Positions 1 through 7,807 of a stretch of 13,561 bases of DNA are shown here, in pieces (position 1 is the first letter of the stretch; the number at the start of each line of letters is the position of its first letter). The notes beneath the pieces were generated by a model. It did not search any database, was not told where the DNA came from, and saw only the letters and a list, made by a program, of their open reading frames with translations. Made by a program: the position numbers and the translations under genes. Source of the stretch: Dinochytrium kinnereticum (Eukaryota > Chytridiomycota > Chytridiomycetes > Chytridiales > Chytridiaceae); assembly GCA_027604005.1 (NCBI GenBank), contig JADGJT010000468.1:1-13561 (forward strand), read 5' to 3'.

Positions 1-225
1 AGCGTAAACAAAAGTGTCTGTCTCTCCCACCTGATTTGTGGTGCAACGTGTGCAGGGCGCCTCGTCGTTTGGGTCTCGCACAACTTTTGGTCCAGATTTT
101 TGCAGAGTTCCTTTAGACCAACCCACCTCTATAGAAGGGATTGCAGGCCAGACTGTCCTCACAGGAGCTGTCATCCATCCTTTCCGATCGCTACATCGCC
201 TTGATCAAGATAATCGCCGCCGTCA
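1..225 (+). promoter_or_regulatory. 5' flank / presumed 5' UTR of the Slm1-like gene
   Basis: No ATG occurs on the plus strand in these 225 bases, so position 226 is the first possible ATG seen for the downstream gene. The stretch is pyrimidine-rich. Short open frames exist (for example around 141-344) but have no ATG start and no recognisable domain. I see no clear core promoter element. It could equally hold the end of a 5' UTR intron or of an upstream transcript cut by the window edge. Confidence 0.4.
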
Positions 226-2342
226 ATGTCTGTCCCCAGCCCCAAGAGGCATTCCTCCATGGTGAACATCCGCAAGGTTGCTCAAGACCAGCAGCCTTCC
301 TCACCTCATCCTTCCTCGTCCTCCCCTATCGTCGCTGCATCTGAAGCTGCGATCCCGAAGAGAAAACGGCCCGTTGATCTGACGAATGGGTTGGTCCCGC
401 CCTCGGCGACTGATGTGGGTTGTTGGATCTTGGTCTTTTCTTTGACGTTCCTTTCTTTTTTGTTGTTGTTGCCGGTCGTGGGCTAATTCCAGTTGTTTTA
501 GGCTTACTTGGATAGGTTGAAAGGGTGGTCAGATGTTGTTAGGAGGCTTATCTCTCATTTTGAGTGTATCGTTGAGCAGGAGAGGAAGCTGGCGGATGTT
601 TACTTCAAGTCTGCAAAGGATCTGAGCTCCCCAATTCGAGTTGGTGGGGCTGAGGTGTTTGGAGTTGAAGAGAGCATTCAGGTACCTTTCCCCTTCTTCA
701 TCAACCCAAGTCATGGCTGAGTAGAACTTTAGGCCGTTATGAAGAACCTATTTGATGCCCAGTCGAAACTGTCATCTGAGCACCTTGCTGCTGCAAGCCA
801 CATTGAGTCTGAGACACTGCCAGAGTTGAAGTCTTTGCTTGCTGAGGTTCGGAAGAAGAGCATTGATGCGGATAAGGAGTGGGTGGCGCTTGATAAGGGG
901 CTTGCGAGGGATAGGGAGGTTTATGGGAAGTTGGCTGCGAATTTGAAGGCGAGCATTAGGAGGCAGGTGAAGGTTAGGGGCGGGGCTGCGAACCCGGATT
1001 TGGGGGTGGATAAAGATGTGCCGAGAGATCCTTGGATCGCAAACATTCGTGAGTCTCTCCATCTGCTGCTTTTTTCGGGGCTCAATTGGTTGGAAGTGTT
1101 AGTTTTCGCTGAGTGGTTTCTCTCCTTTCTGTTAATGCGCAGACATTCAAAGACATATCAATGGGCTTCTCAAGAACCAATCTGATACGAGGGAAGCTCT
1201 TGCGTCCCAGGAACAAAACTTTGCCGTCTTTGAGCAGGTCACCCTCCAACACCTCCGCCTTGCCCTCACCAACCACTTTGTCGTGTCCAACAAAACGCAC
1301 TCTGCTCATATCTCTGCATCCACCTCCATTACCTCCTCCCTCGAATCCATGAACCCCTCATCTGACTGGGAGGTGTTCCGTCGCAGACGGTCGGATGTTA
1401 TCCTCGATCGCCTACAACCCCTTGTTCGCCAGCAGGACGTGAAGTATGATGGCATGAACGATCCGGGTTGTGAGGCGGTTAAGGAAGGCGCTTTGATGAA
1501 GCGCATTCCTGGGGTGTTGAGAGCAAAAGGGTTCAAGCCTGGGTACTATGCTTTGACGGTTTCTGGATTCTTGCATGGGTTCCCTGGGCCAGACGCTGTT
1601 GAGAGTGGGGAGCCGACGGAGGCGTCGGTTTGGCTGCCGGATTGCACGGTTGGAGCTAAAGGTGCTTTGGACGCGAAGGAGCCTTATGAGTTTATGATTC
1701 AAGAGAAGTCGACAGGGTTTTTGAAAGGTGGTGAGAAGATTAGGGTGAGTTTTGTCGCTGCTAAGAGCGTTTAAACAGACGGAGGACATTAAAATAACTG
1801 AATATGTACCGTTTTGTTGCTTCTCTCGCTCGTGATGGGATTAGCTCAAGGCGGAGGGCGGTGACGAATCCGACTTTTGGTATGAATTGATATCGGCGAC
1901 GGCAGCACCCATTGTGGCAAGACCCGAGCTCCTCGAAACTCTTGAAGAGGACCCATCACCGCGTCCCAGTAACTCCGATTATCCTCCTCAACCCGTCACG
2001 TCGCCGCGGACAGAAGACCAACTAACACCTATCAGTGAAAAGCCACTATCCCCCGCGATAGTAGCCGCCCCTGTATCAGTTTCTTCACCCATATCAGTTA
2101 CCCACGATCTCCCCAGCCCAATGTCACCGAATTACCACGAGGAGGAGGAGGCTGAGGAGGAGCAGTATAATGATGAGGATTTGCCGGCTGACTTAGCTGC
2201 AATGAGAAGTCATATGTTCTCCACTGTGTCGGGGGATAAAGGCGCCATGAGTGCTGCTGGGCTGCCGTCTTGGGGATCAACGGCATCGCAGGATACGCTT
2301 GGGGGTAATGGTTGGGACGACGCGGCGTCGCCTTGGTCGTGA
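226..2342 (+). CDS. SLM1: Slm1-like F-BAR and PH domain protein (TORC2/PI(4,5)P2 adaptor)
   Basis: Predicted join: 226-414, 502-681, 733-1048, 1143-1744, 1845-2342, giving 594 residues. Residues about 65-275 are a helical F-BAR-like region (for example AYLDRLKGWSDVVRRL and HINGLLKNQSDTREAL). Residues about 342-445 form the PH domain: EGALMKR, then PGYYALTVSGFLHGF and WLPDCTVG, with the closing-helix Trp at W441. In yeast, Slm1/Slm2 bind PI(4,5)P2 at plasma-membrane eisosomes and pass stress signals to TORC2; that role is inferred from the family. The C-terminal 150 residues are Pro/Ser-rich and acidic, with a Glu run near residue 518. I found no clear PxIxIT calcineurin-docking motif there. 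Introns 1, 2 and 4 are phase 0 and intron 3 is phase 1; intron 1 has a CTAAT branch-like motif at 483-487. The start is the first ATG; M12 (259) is an alternative. Confidence 0.82.
1845..1850 (+). other. Tandem 3' splice acceptors of Slm1-like intron 4
   Basis: Intron 4 starts at GTGAGT (1745). It can end at the AG of 1843-1844 or at the AG of 1849-1850. Both keep phase 0 and differ only by the dipeptide Leu-Lys at the end of the PH domain. The first is preferred because it is reached first. Confidence 0.4.
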
Positions 2343-2350
2343 TTATTCCA

Positions 2351-2356
2351 AATAAA
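2351..2356 (+). terminator. AATAAA polyadenylation signal candidate, Slm1-like gene
   Basis: A canonical AATAAA lies 8 bases after the stop codon of the Slm1-like gene and 128 bases before the ATG of the F-box gene. It is the only such hexamer in this short gap. Its position right after the stop would give a very short 3' UTR. Confidence 0.4.
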
Positions 2357-2484
2357 ACCAGTTCCTTTCGTTATTGAAAATCTTTGTTTTTCTGGCCCTT
2401 GCTCCTACCCTCTCACCGAGCACCCACCCACCATCGGCGAGGACGCTGCCTTCCAGCCTTTGCGCATCCCCATATTCCCTTTTC

Positions 2485-4017
2485 ATGGTTGCTGCGGCTC
2501 ATTCTCTCACGACCTTTTCCGCTGCATCCCTGGTGCTGTTTACGGTCCTAATTACTTTGGCTGAGACGCTGCTGCATTCTATTGTCTCGCCCATTCTCTT
2601 TTTCGCGCATCGTCGTCCGTACGGTGTTAACCGGAAGATTACTGCAGAGCGCGCTGAACTGTTGAGGATGCTCAGTTTGTCTGGAAATGCTAGGCCTCGG
2701 GCCGTCGATCGGTTGTCTCTGCAACCTGCTGAGTTGACGTAAGGCGGAACGGTTCTTGCTTTCGTTTGCTCTTTTTTTGTTTATTGGAATGAATGCATAC
2801 GATGGTACCTACTGTCTGTCTGGAATGTGCTTTGACAATGGATGGATGGATGGATGGATGGATGGGCATTGAATGTTCCAGCTTTTACATCTTCCTACAT
2901 TTCAACACGCAGCCTCAAGATGCTTGCCTATCTCCCGTCTGAGGACCTCGCACGCATTTCAGAGGTCAACACGCACCTCTTCCGTCTCTCCAACGAGGAC
3001 TGTCTCTGGAAGGCCCGCTGGTGAGGCCCTGCTGTGCCGTCCTCTGCTGTACTACTGACTGGCTGACCCGAATTTTGGTTTCAGCGAGGAGCAATGGGAG
3101 GGCAAGAAGCACCAGACGATGAAGCTTCACCCGCGCGTTGATTATTGCTACATTGTTGGGAAGCTGACTGAGGAGGAGATGAAGGATGTGCTGGCTAGGA
3201 GGTTTGTGAAGAAGCTGACGGAGGGCTTTTCAAGGGGGGAGTTGGAGGAGAAGTTGGCGTCCACTGTTCCAGAGGACTCGTTTGTGCCGTTTTATAGCGG
3301 GAAATGGTGGGTTATTTATTTTTTTCCTTTTCTTTTTGGTGAACTTGATGGTGAAATTCACCATTTCTGCTTTCCTTATCGGACCCACAGGAAGGCGTCG
3401 TATATTGCCGCTGAAATGGATCAACATCGGTCGGTCATTACCCGTGATGAGGTGATGGCATATGAATGGATCTTTACCGACTTCTGGGGATACAGCATGA
3501 GCAATGATGGTGAGTTCGTTTAGCCGTCCATTCCCCTTTTCCTTTTCTCGTTCGTCTAAAAATCTCTTTTTCCACAGAGTCAGATGAGATTAGGGTGAAG
3601 TTCTGGCCTGATGGAACTCGGTTTGTTTCTTTCATTTTTCTTTTGAGGGGATGGTTTACTTCTTTCGCTCTCTGTGTTGTTGTTTACATAAAACTCACCA
3701 CTGCTGATAATACCTTTTCTCCAGATCCAATGTGAATAAAGAGAAAAAGTACTCCCGGCCTCGACCTCAGCCGTGGCACATGAATGAGAAGGGCGGTATT
3801 CAGGTGTCTCAGTTCCCTGAACATTCTCTACCTTCCCGAACCGATGACTGGGGCTGGACATTCTCCAATGGGTGGGTTATTTTTTTTTTGTTTTTCTTAT
3901 TTCAGAACCCTGATGAGTTCGTCTTTTAACTGCGTTCCTTTTGTATACTGCCCCACTAATGTTGGTTTCTTTTTAATACTTCTTGACGTTAGGTATGTTA
4001 CCTACACCTCGGTTTGA
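2485..4017 (+). CDS. F-box protein with hydrophobic N-terminal segment
   Basis: Predicted join: 2485-2738, 2913-3020, 3085-3306, 3391-3509, 3578-3620, 3725-3871, 3993-4017, giving 305 residues. Splicing GTAAGG at 2739 to the AG at 2911-2912 rebuilds an uninterrupted F-box at residues about 78-121 (LSLQPAELT joined to LKMLAYLPSEDLARI, then CLWKAR). F-box proteins dock on Skp1 and recruit substrates to the SCF ubiquitin ligase. The C-terminal half (about 195-305: FTDFWGY, VKFWPDGTR, FPEHSLPSRTDDWGW, ending GYVTYTSV) resembles the poorly characterised C-terminal region of other F-box proteins; its ligand is unknown. Residues about 11-41 are strongly hydrophobic and followed by HRRPYG, as in a signal anchor. 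M62 (2668) is an in-frame start that would drop this segment. The seven short exons and mixed intron phases make single-exon errors possible, but every junction restores frame. It converges on the minus-strand gene at 4287. Confidence 0.75.
2838..2865 (+). repeat. (ATGG)7 microsatellite in F-box intron 1
   Basis: Seven perfect tandem ATGG units lie inside the 174-nt first intron of the F-box gene. Read as coding they give an artefactual MDGWMDGW peptide, which would be a misleading start if the intron is missed. Confidence 0.9.
3307..3390 (+). other. Stop-free, frame-preserving intron 3 of the F-box gene
   Basis: GTGGGT to CACAG, 84 nt, inserted in a Trp codon. It is a multiple of three and has no stop, so retention would add 28 hydrophobic and aromatic residues. 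The T-rich body and the clean family-like join SGKW-KASYIAAE favour splicing. Confidence 0.7.
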
Positions 4018-4078
4018 GTGCGAAGGCCATGTTAAATCTTGGCGGAGGATATATGTTCTTCTTTATCATTATCATTTC

Positions 4079-4124
4079 CTATATGCTTCTGCGGCTTATT
4101 ATTTTCTATATGCTTCTGCGGCTT
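4079..4124 (+). repeat. 19-bp direct repeat between convergent genes
   Basis: The 19-mer CTATATGCTTCTGCGGCTT occurs perfectly at 4079-4097 and again at 4106-4124, 27 bases apart, in the 269-bp gap between the stops of the F-box gene (+) and the Hsp70-like gene (-). The flanking TTTTCTAT/TTATT context is also partly shared, so this looks like a local duplication. Confidence 0.85.
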
Positions 4125-4146
4125 TATTGTATTATGCCTGTTTATT
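4123..4146 (-). terminator. Two AATAAA polyadenylation signal candidates, Hsp70-like gene
   Basis: On the minus strand AATAAA occurs at 4141-4146 and 4123-4128, about 140-165 bases after the stop codon of the Hsp70-like gene. Use of either would put its 3' end close to or overlapping the 3' UTR of the convergent F-box transcript. Confidence 0.4.
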
Positions 4147-4286
4147 CTTTGTATGATAGTGTACAGCACGTACAGATCCTAAGATAGGGAGATACTTTGT
4201 AATTACAGAAAACTCTCTCTTCACGGGCCACCCCTATCACTGTTTAAAAAACCGCAGAGATTGCTGTGGAAATTGTAAAGAGAGGA

Positions 4287-5459
4287 CTACGACTCCTTAG
4301 CCTGTTCTTGCATCCGCAGAATGGTTTCGAGCTCCTGCCTCGTGACGAGATCATGGTACCTTTCAACAACGGCCTCAGCCTGCAACAAAGCCCCTTCACC
4401 GATCTCCTCCACGGCTATCGCGAGGTCGCAGTTACTTGGTTCCTCGATATTCTGCGTGATTTTTACAGTAACTCGAACTGGGACCGTCGTAGCAGGTTTG
4501 GAAAAAGATCCCTCCAGGATTACGTCCTTCACCAATACGTTATTCTCAATTGCCTTTGCTCCTCCCAGCAAAACCTTCACAACCACACGACCACGGCCGT
4601 CAGGTAGGAGTATGAGAGGTGCTTCAACTACGGATTCCTTTGAAAGCGGCACCATCGTAAGCCGTCTGATAAGAGGTGGTCTACGGCATGCCAAGCTCCA
4701 GGAGCCGTCCGGACAAAGGAGGGCGAGAGTGACATCAAGGATCGCGACGTGAGTGTAGAGAACGGCGCTTTGGTTCTTCATGCTCTTCAGTAGGTTCTGA
4801 TATTCGCGAAAGGCAAAGCAGGAGGCTTTTAGAGCTAATGACTCTGGATTTTCAACCCCGATAACCGTTCCGGGATAACGTGATGAGAGCAGGTTCTTGA
4901 AGACTTCAATCTTGTCCAGTGGTGTTGATTCGGAGGTGAGGAGGAATAGTTTTGGGCTATCGCTGGAGGAGGGTGCTTTGAGGGTGAGGGTGGCAGCAAG
5001 AAGGGAGGATGGGTCGGATTGCACAGAGGTGATATGCGGTGGCGATGGTTCGATGCAGAGGATGCCATCTTCGTTGTCAAAGGTGAAGCGCATGCCAACC
5101 ATCCTGTCCAGGTCCAGCAGGACAATCGGGCAAGTCTCATCCAAAGAGAAGGCGATAACGGTGTGGGGATGATACATTATGAGGCGTTCAGGATATCCGC
5201 CCAGTATTTCGCTTAAAGGCGCCCCAGATGGGCGATTCTCCAGGGAGACGGAGTAGGGCAGGCAGATGCTGACCATGTTTGCGAGGCGGGGGTGCTCTTC
5301 AGCGGGGAACTGGCGCCTCAAAGCATTCGCCAGAGCGATGAAGACAGCGTCGGTGTCGGTGAGGCTCGGCACGCCGCAGCGCTCGATGTCCTGGTGGCCA
5401 TCGACGGCGTAGAGCAGCGTTGAGGTTGATGGGGAGAGGCATGCTCCGACAGATGACAT
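4287..5459 (-). CDS. Divergent, shortened Hsp70-like protein (Ssz1/HSPA14-like)
   Basis: One uninterrupted frame of 390 residues. The order of Hsp70 landmarks is kept but each is eroded: residues 3-21 (VGACLSPSTSTLLYAVDG) match the first phosphate-loop strand, 62-70 (MVSICLPYS) the VVTVPAYF strand, 93-107 (LIMYHPHTVIAFSLD) the INEPTAAAIAYGLD region, 112-117 (IVLLDLD) the DLGGGT strand, 171-200 the LVGGSTRIP region. Residues about 236-335 look like the substrate-binding beta domain (VVVKVLLGGAKAIENNVLV against the usual VYEGERAMTKDNNLLG). The glycines that bind ATP are missing, and there is no room for subdomains IB and IIB or the helical lid (390 against about 540-640 residues). Ssz1 works with zuotin on ribosomes without needing ATP hydrolysis, so a related role is possible but inferred. 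ATG 5459 is chosen because the Hsp70 match begins there and A is at -3; a GTG at 5498 is the only upstream in-frame start-like codon. It could also be an unrelated actin-fold protein. Confidence 0.6.
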   Translation of the reverse strand: MSSVGACLSPSTSTLLYAVDGHQDIERCGVPSLTDTDAVFIALANALRRQFPAEEHPRLANMVSICLPYSVSLENRPSGAPLSEILGGYPERLIMYHPHTVIAFSLDETCPIVLLDLDRMVGMRFTFDNEDGILCIEPSPPHITSVQSDPSSLLAATLTLKAPSSSDSPKLFLLTSESTPLDKIEVFKNLLSSRYPGTVIGVENPESLALKASCFAFREYQNLLKSMKNQSAVLYTHVAILDVTLALLCPDGSWSLACRRPPLIRRLTMVPLSKESVVEAPLILLPDGRGRVVVKVLLGGAKAIENNVLVKDVILEGSFSKPATTVPVRVTVKITQNIEEPSNCDLAIAVEEIGEGALLQAEAVVERYHDLVTRQELETILRMQEQAKES

Positions 5460-5487
5460 TTTCAAGCTTGACGGATTTATCAGACAT
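5299..5487 (-). other. Overlapping upstream ORF at the Hsp70-like start
   Basis: An ATG at 5487 opens a 62-codon frame that overlaps the main start at 5459 out of frame. Its -3 base is T, a weak context, whereas the main ATG has A at -3. Ribosomes could reach the main start by leaky scanning. No domain is visible in the peptide, so this is read as a regulatory uORF rather than a protein gene. Confidence 0.35.
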
Positions 5488-5566
5488 GGAGCAGACACGT
5501 TCGTGTAGAACTCTTGCTTGGACGGGCGTTTCGTATTTTTTTATTCGTAGACGAACGTCTTCACCG
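5460..5566. promoter_or_regulatory. Shared divergent promoter region
   Basis: Only 107 bp separate the ATG of the Hsp70-like gene (-) from the ATG of the metalloprotease gene (+). Both promoters and 5' UTRs must fit here or overlap the coding regions. A T-rich run lies at 5533-5545. I see no unambiguous TATA or CCAAT element. Confidence 0.5.
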
Positions 5567-7503
5567 ATGCTGGGGCCGCTGCTGCTGCTGGTGCTGCTGC
5601 TTGTGGTTGCGCCGGTCATTCGCGTTGAAGGTACGGCTTGCCATCAGCCTGCATTCATTCACCCTTTCTCATCTTCCATATTCTATTTGGCGTAGCATCG
5701 CCCTTGGAAGTTACTTATGATGGCTGCGCATCAAACAAAGCGAATTGCGATAAGATCAAAGAGGCCAAAGACCATGGTATGAATGTCCTCCCTCGCTCTT
5801 CTGTCATGGGCCACAAAGTGAGGCTCGACTAATGCATATCCTAGCAAACAGCATGATATCAAAGATGAGAGAGGTCGTTGACCAAGACGACGACAAGCTA
5901 AGGGCGGACCCAAGGTTCCAAAAGGCCTTTGGTGCTCACGGAAACATCAAGCAAGTCCGAAAGATTGTTGGGAGGCTCGGTAGCCAGTCCGTTGCCGTCA
6001 GCGAGCACGGTCAAAATGGGAAGTCCTCCGACGGATTGGATTTCACGAGTGGTGGTTACTTTAGCCCTAACTTGGGCAACATTGGATTTGGAAGTAGCTT
6101 CTACAGCGGGACGGGGAAAGAGGACAGAGCTGGAACTCTTATTCATGAGGCTTCGCATGCCGTGAGTGGAGTAACAGAGGTTAATTCAAAGAATGTGGCG
6201 AACGTTGGCGATATTCAATGTGCGGATTTTAATTTCTTTTTCTTTTTCTCCTTTTAACGTAGTGATGGCTTATTATTACCCGCGTCTAACCAAATTTTTT
6301 TTTTTGTTAACCTCTCATTAATAATGATAGATGCGGAGAGCATGAATTATGACAGAATGAAAAAAAACGGATGTAAGAGCTTCCTTTTCCCACTTCTTGT
6401 ACACAATATTCATGGGTTTTCTCTGCTCACCCCATAAATAGTGGGTACTGCTTATGAAGCAGCGGTCGCCGATAAGAGCAAAGACATGACTCTCAATGCT
6501 GATTCCTACCGCGTCTTTGCTGGTCTTTGCCACGGGGAGCTCAGACGCCGAGCTGTGGAGGGAGGTATTGGTATCTACCGCCGTGCCGCCAAAGATTGTA
6601 AACAGCGGGTTGCCGACATGAACCAACAGGTGAAAGACACGACTGTACTGAAGAAAGATGGAACTGTGGATGTGAAGGTGAAGACAACCGCTCTGCTTTT
6701 TTGCTTTCCTATGTCTAATCGATAGTTCGGTGATCTTTCAGGCCACTCTTGCGAAAGCGAAGAAGTCCAAAACGTCTCTTGCGAAAACCAACGCTGAACG
6801 CATCGCTGGCGGGAAAAAGGCCCTCGGTTTCGGCAAGAAGGGACAAAAGTCTTCCAGATGGGTCGCGGATCCCGTCACTGGCGAATACAAAATGGTTAGT
6901 GGTAGCTCAGCTGCGTCCAAATCTTCGGCCAAGGGCGGGGAAAAAGGATTTACTCGTGCGGCTGCGAAGTCTGGAAAGACGGTAACTCGTGGCGGTCTTC
7001 TTTCGTCGAAGGGAAAAAAGGGAGTCCGGGTTAAGAATGCCTCGGCAAAGAAGACGGCACTCGCAAAGAAGTCTCGAATCAAGGCTTCACTCGCTAAGAA
7101 TCCACTCGCCAAGAAGTCCCTGGCTAAGAAGAAGGCAGCTTTCGCTGATAAGTTTCCTGCGAAGAAGGGAACTTCCGCAAAAATGGCCGCCCTCGCTAAG
7201 AGTCCTCCCGCAAGAGCCGGACTCGCCAAGAAGTCTTTGGCTAAAAAGGCTGCTCTCGCTAAGAAGTCTCCTGCTAAGAAGTCAACCCCCGCTAAAAAAG
7301 ACACTCGCACTATGCAGGCTTCTTCTAAATCTTGGCCCGCTAAGAAAACCCTCGCTAAGAAGGCCTCCACAAAGAAGGCAGCTCCCTCAAAAAAGTCTGC
7401 GAAGAAATCCGCCCTTAAGAAGACTGCGCTAGCCAAAAAAGCGACACCTGCGAAGCAAGGCAACTTAAAGAGCCAGCTGCCCCTAACGAAAACAAGTAAT
7501 TAG
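5567..7503 (+). CDS. Secreted deuterolysin-like metalloprotease fused to a histone H1-like Lys-rich tail
   Basis: Predicted join: 5567-5630, 5696-5776, 5845-6219, 6331-6372, 6442-6677, 6742-7503, giving 519 residues. Residues 1-22 are a Leu-rich signal peptide. Residues about 25-225 look like an aspzincin (M35) domain: two early Cys, then GTLIHEASHA with zinc ligands H149 and H153 and catalytic E150; D171 and Y174 in GDIQY are candidates for the Asp/Tyr of the family GTxxDxxYG motif; LNADSYRVFA (205-214) is typical of the family. Zn-dependent endopeptidase activity outside the cell is expected. Exon 6 supplies residues 267-519, a tail of AKKS/LAKK-type repeats with about fifteen AKK triplets and almost no acidic residues. 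No stop or new start separates the parts: the phase-0 intron 6678-6741 joins them. The donor of intron 3 (GTGCGG at 6220) is weak but the only one found that keeps the frame. Confidence is high for the protease, moderate for the fusion. Confidence 0.75.
7042..7461 (+). repeat. Degenerate AKKS/LAKK codon repeat (protease tail)
   Basis: This part of exon 6 encodes residues about 367-506 as short imperfect units such as LAKKS, PAKKS and LAKKA, written with varied Lys and Ala codons (gctaagaag, gccaagaag, gcaaagaag). The variation suggests an old repeat held by protein-level selection rather than a fresh slippage tract. The composition resembles histone H1 C-terminal domains. Confidence 0.8.
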
Positions 7504-7691
7504 AAAGATTGGCCTTGCATCCTTTAGGCACGCTATGTTATTTAAGAATCTTACATTAGATAGAATTACATATGTACTTATTTTTGAAAACTTCTCTTTA
7601 ACAAGTTTACTATCTAACAAAGAAAACGTTGAATGTTCTGCGTGCATTCGAGCAGAGGGCCGAGTTAAAGAGCTACTTGAGTTGGTGTATG

Positions 7692-7707
7692 GCTGATGGC
7701 CATCAGC
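7692..7707. promoter_or_regulatory. 16-bp perfect palindrome upstream of rlmN-like gene
   Basis: GCTGATGGCCATCAGC is a perfect inverted repeat with no spacer, ending 100 bases before the rlmN-like ATG. Its length and place fit a dimeric transcription-factor site, but I cannot name the factor. Confidence 0.45.
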
Positions 7708-7762
7708 TAAGAACGCGTTGAAGCTTTCTGTTCCAGACGTGACTAGGCCAGCATGCTTTGCG

Positions 7763-7804
7763 ATGCCACAGACTGTCATGTTAAGGAAAAAAACCGAAAT
7801 TTAA
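7763..7804 (+). other. Upstream ORF(s) ending 3 nt before the rlmN-like start
   Basis: ATG at 7763 opens a 13-codon frame, with a second in-frame ATG at 7778 (8 codons). Both end at the TAA of 7802-7804, leaving three bases before the main ATG at 7808. If transcribed, such an arrangement would favour reinitiation or repress translation. A further ATG at 7753 opens an out-of-frame ORF overlapping the main start. Confidence 0.3.
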
Positions 7805-7807
7805 GCC

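Larger units (their letters stand above)
7504..7807. promoter_or_regulatory. Intergenic: 3' UTR of protease gene and promoter of rlmN-like gene
   Basis: This 304-bp AT-rich stretch separates the protease stop from the rlmN-like ATG. I see no RNA gene. It holds a perfect 16-bp palindrome (7692-7707) and short upstream ORFs just before the rlmN-like start. A 98-codon minus-strand frame (7483-7779) crosses it but has no recognisable domain and overlaps the protease coding end, so it is not called. Confidence 0.5.

Noticed and set aside
141..344. Helical-looking frame with LSSQELSSILSDRYIAL upstream of the Slm1-like start
   Set aside because: There is no ATG, its frame differs from the Slm1-like exon, and I found no good donor that would splice it in.
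2842..3024. Start of the F-box protein at the ATGG repeat (MDGWMDGW)
   Set aside because: This splits the F-box. Splicing 2738 to 2913 restores the PAELTLKMLAYLP core, so the microsatellite is intronic.
4287..5459. Missing Hsp70 lobes hidden in introns or other frames
   Set aside because: The frame is continuous with no intron signals needed, and the other frames of the region show no Hsp70-like segments, so the absence looks real.
5299..5619. 106-codon minus-strand frame spanning the divergent promoter
   Set aside because: It overlaps the protease signal peptide and the Hsp70-like start in another frame. Only its ATG-started part is kept, as a possible uORF.
6738..7463. Long minus-strand open frame of 241 codons
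   Set aside because: It is the antisense shadow of the Lys/Ala-rich tail: AAG/AAA codons read as CTT/TTT on the other strand, giving a Phe/Leu/Ala-rich peptide with no domain.
7483..7779. 98-codon ATG-started minus-strand frame
   Set aside because: No recognisable domain, overlaps the end of the protease coding region and the rlmN-like promoter, and begins only 28 bp from the rlmN-like ATG. Chance is the simpler explanation.
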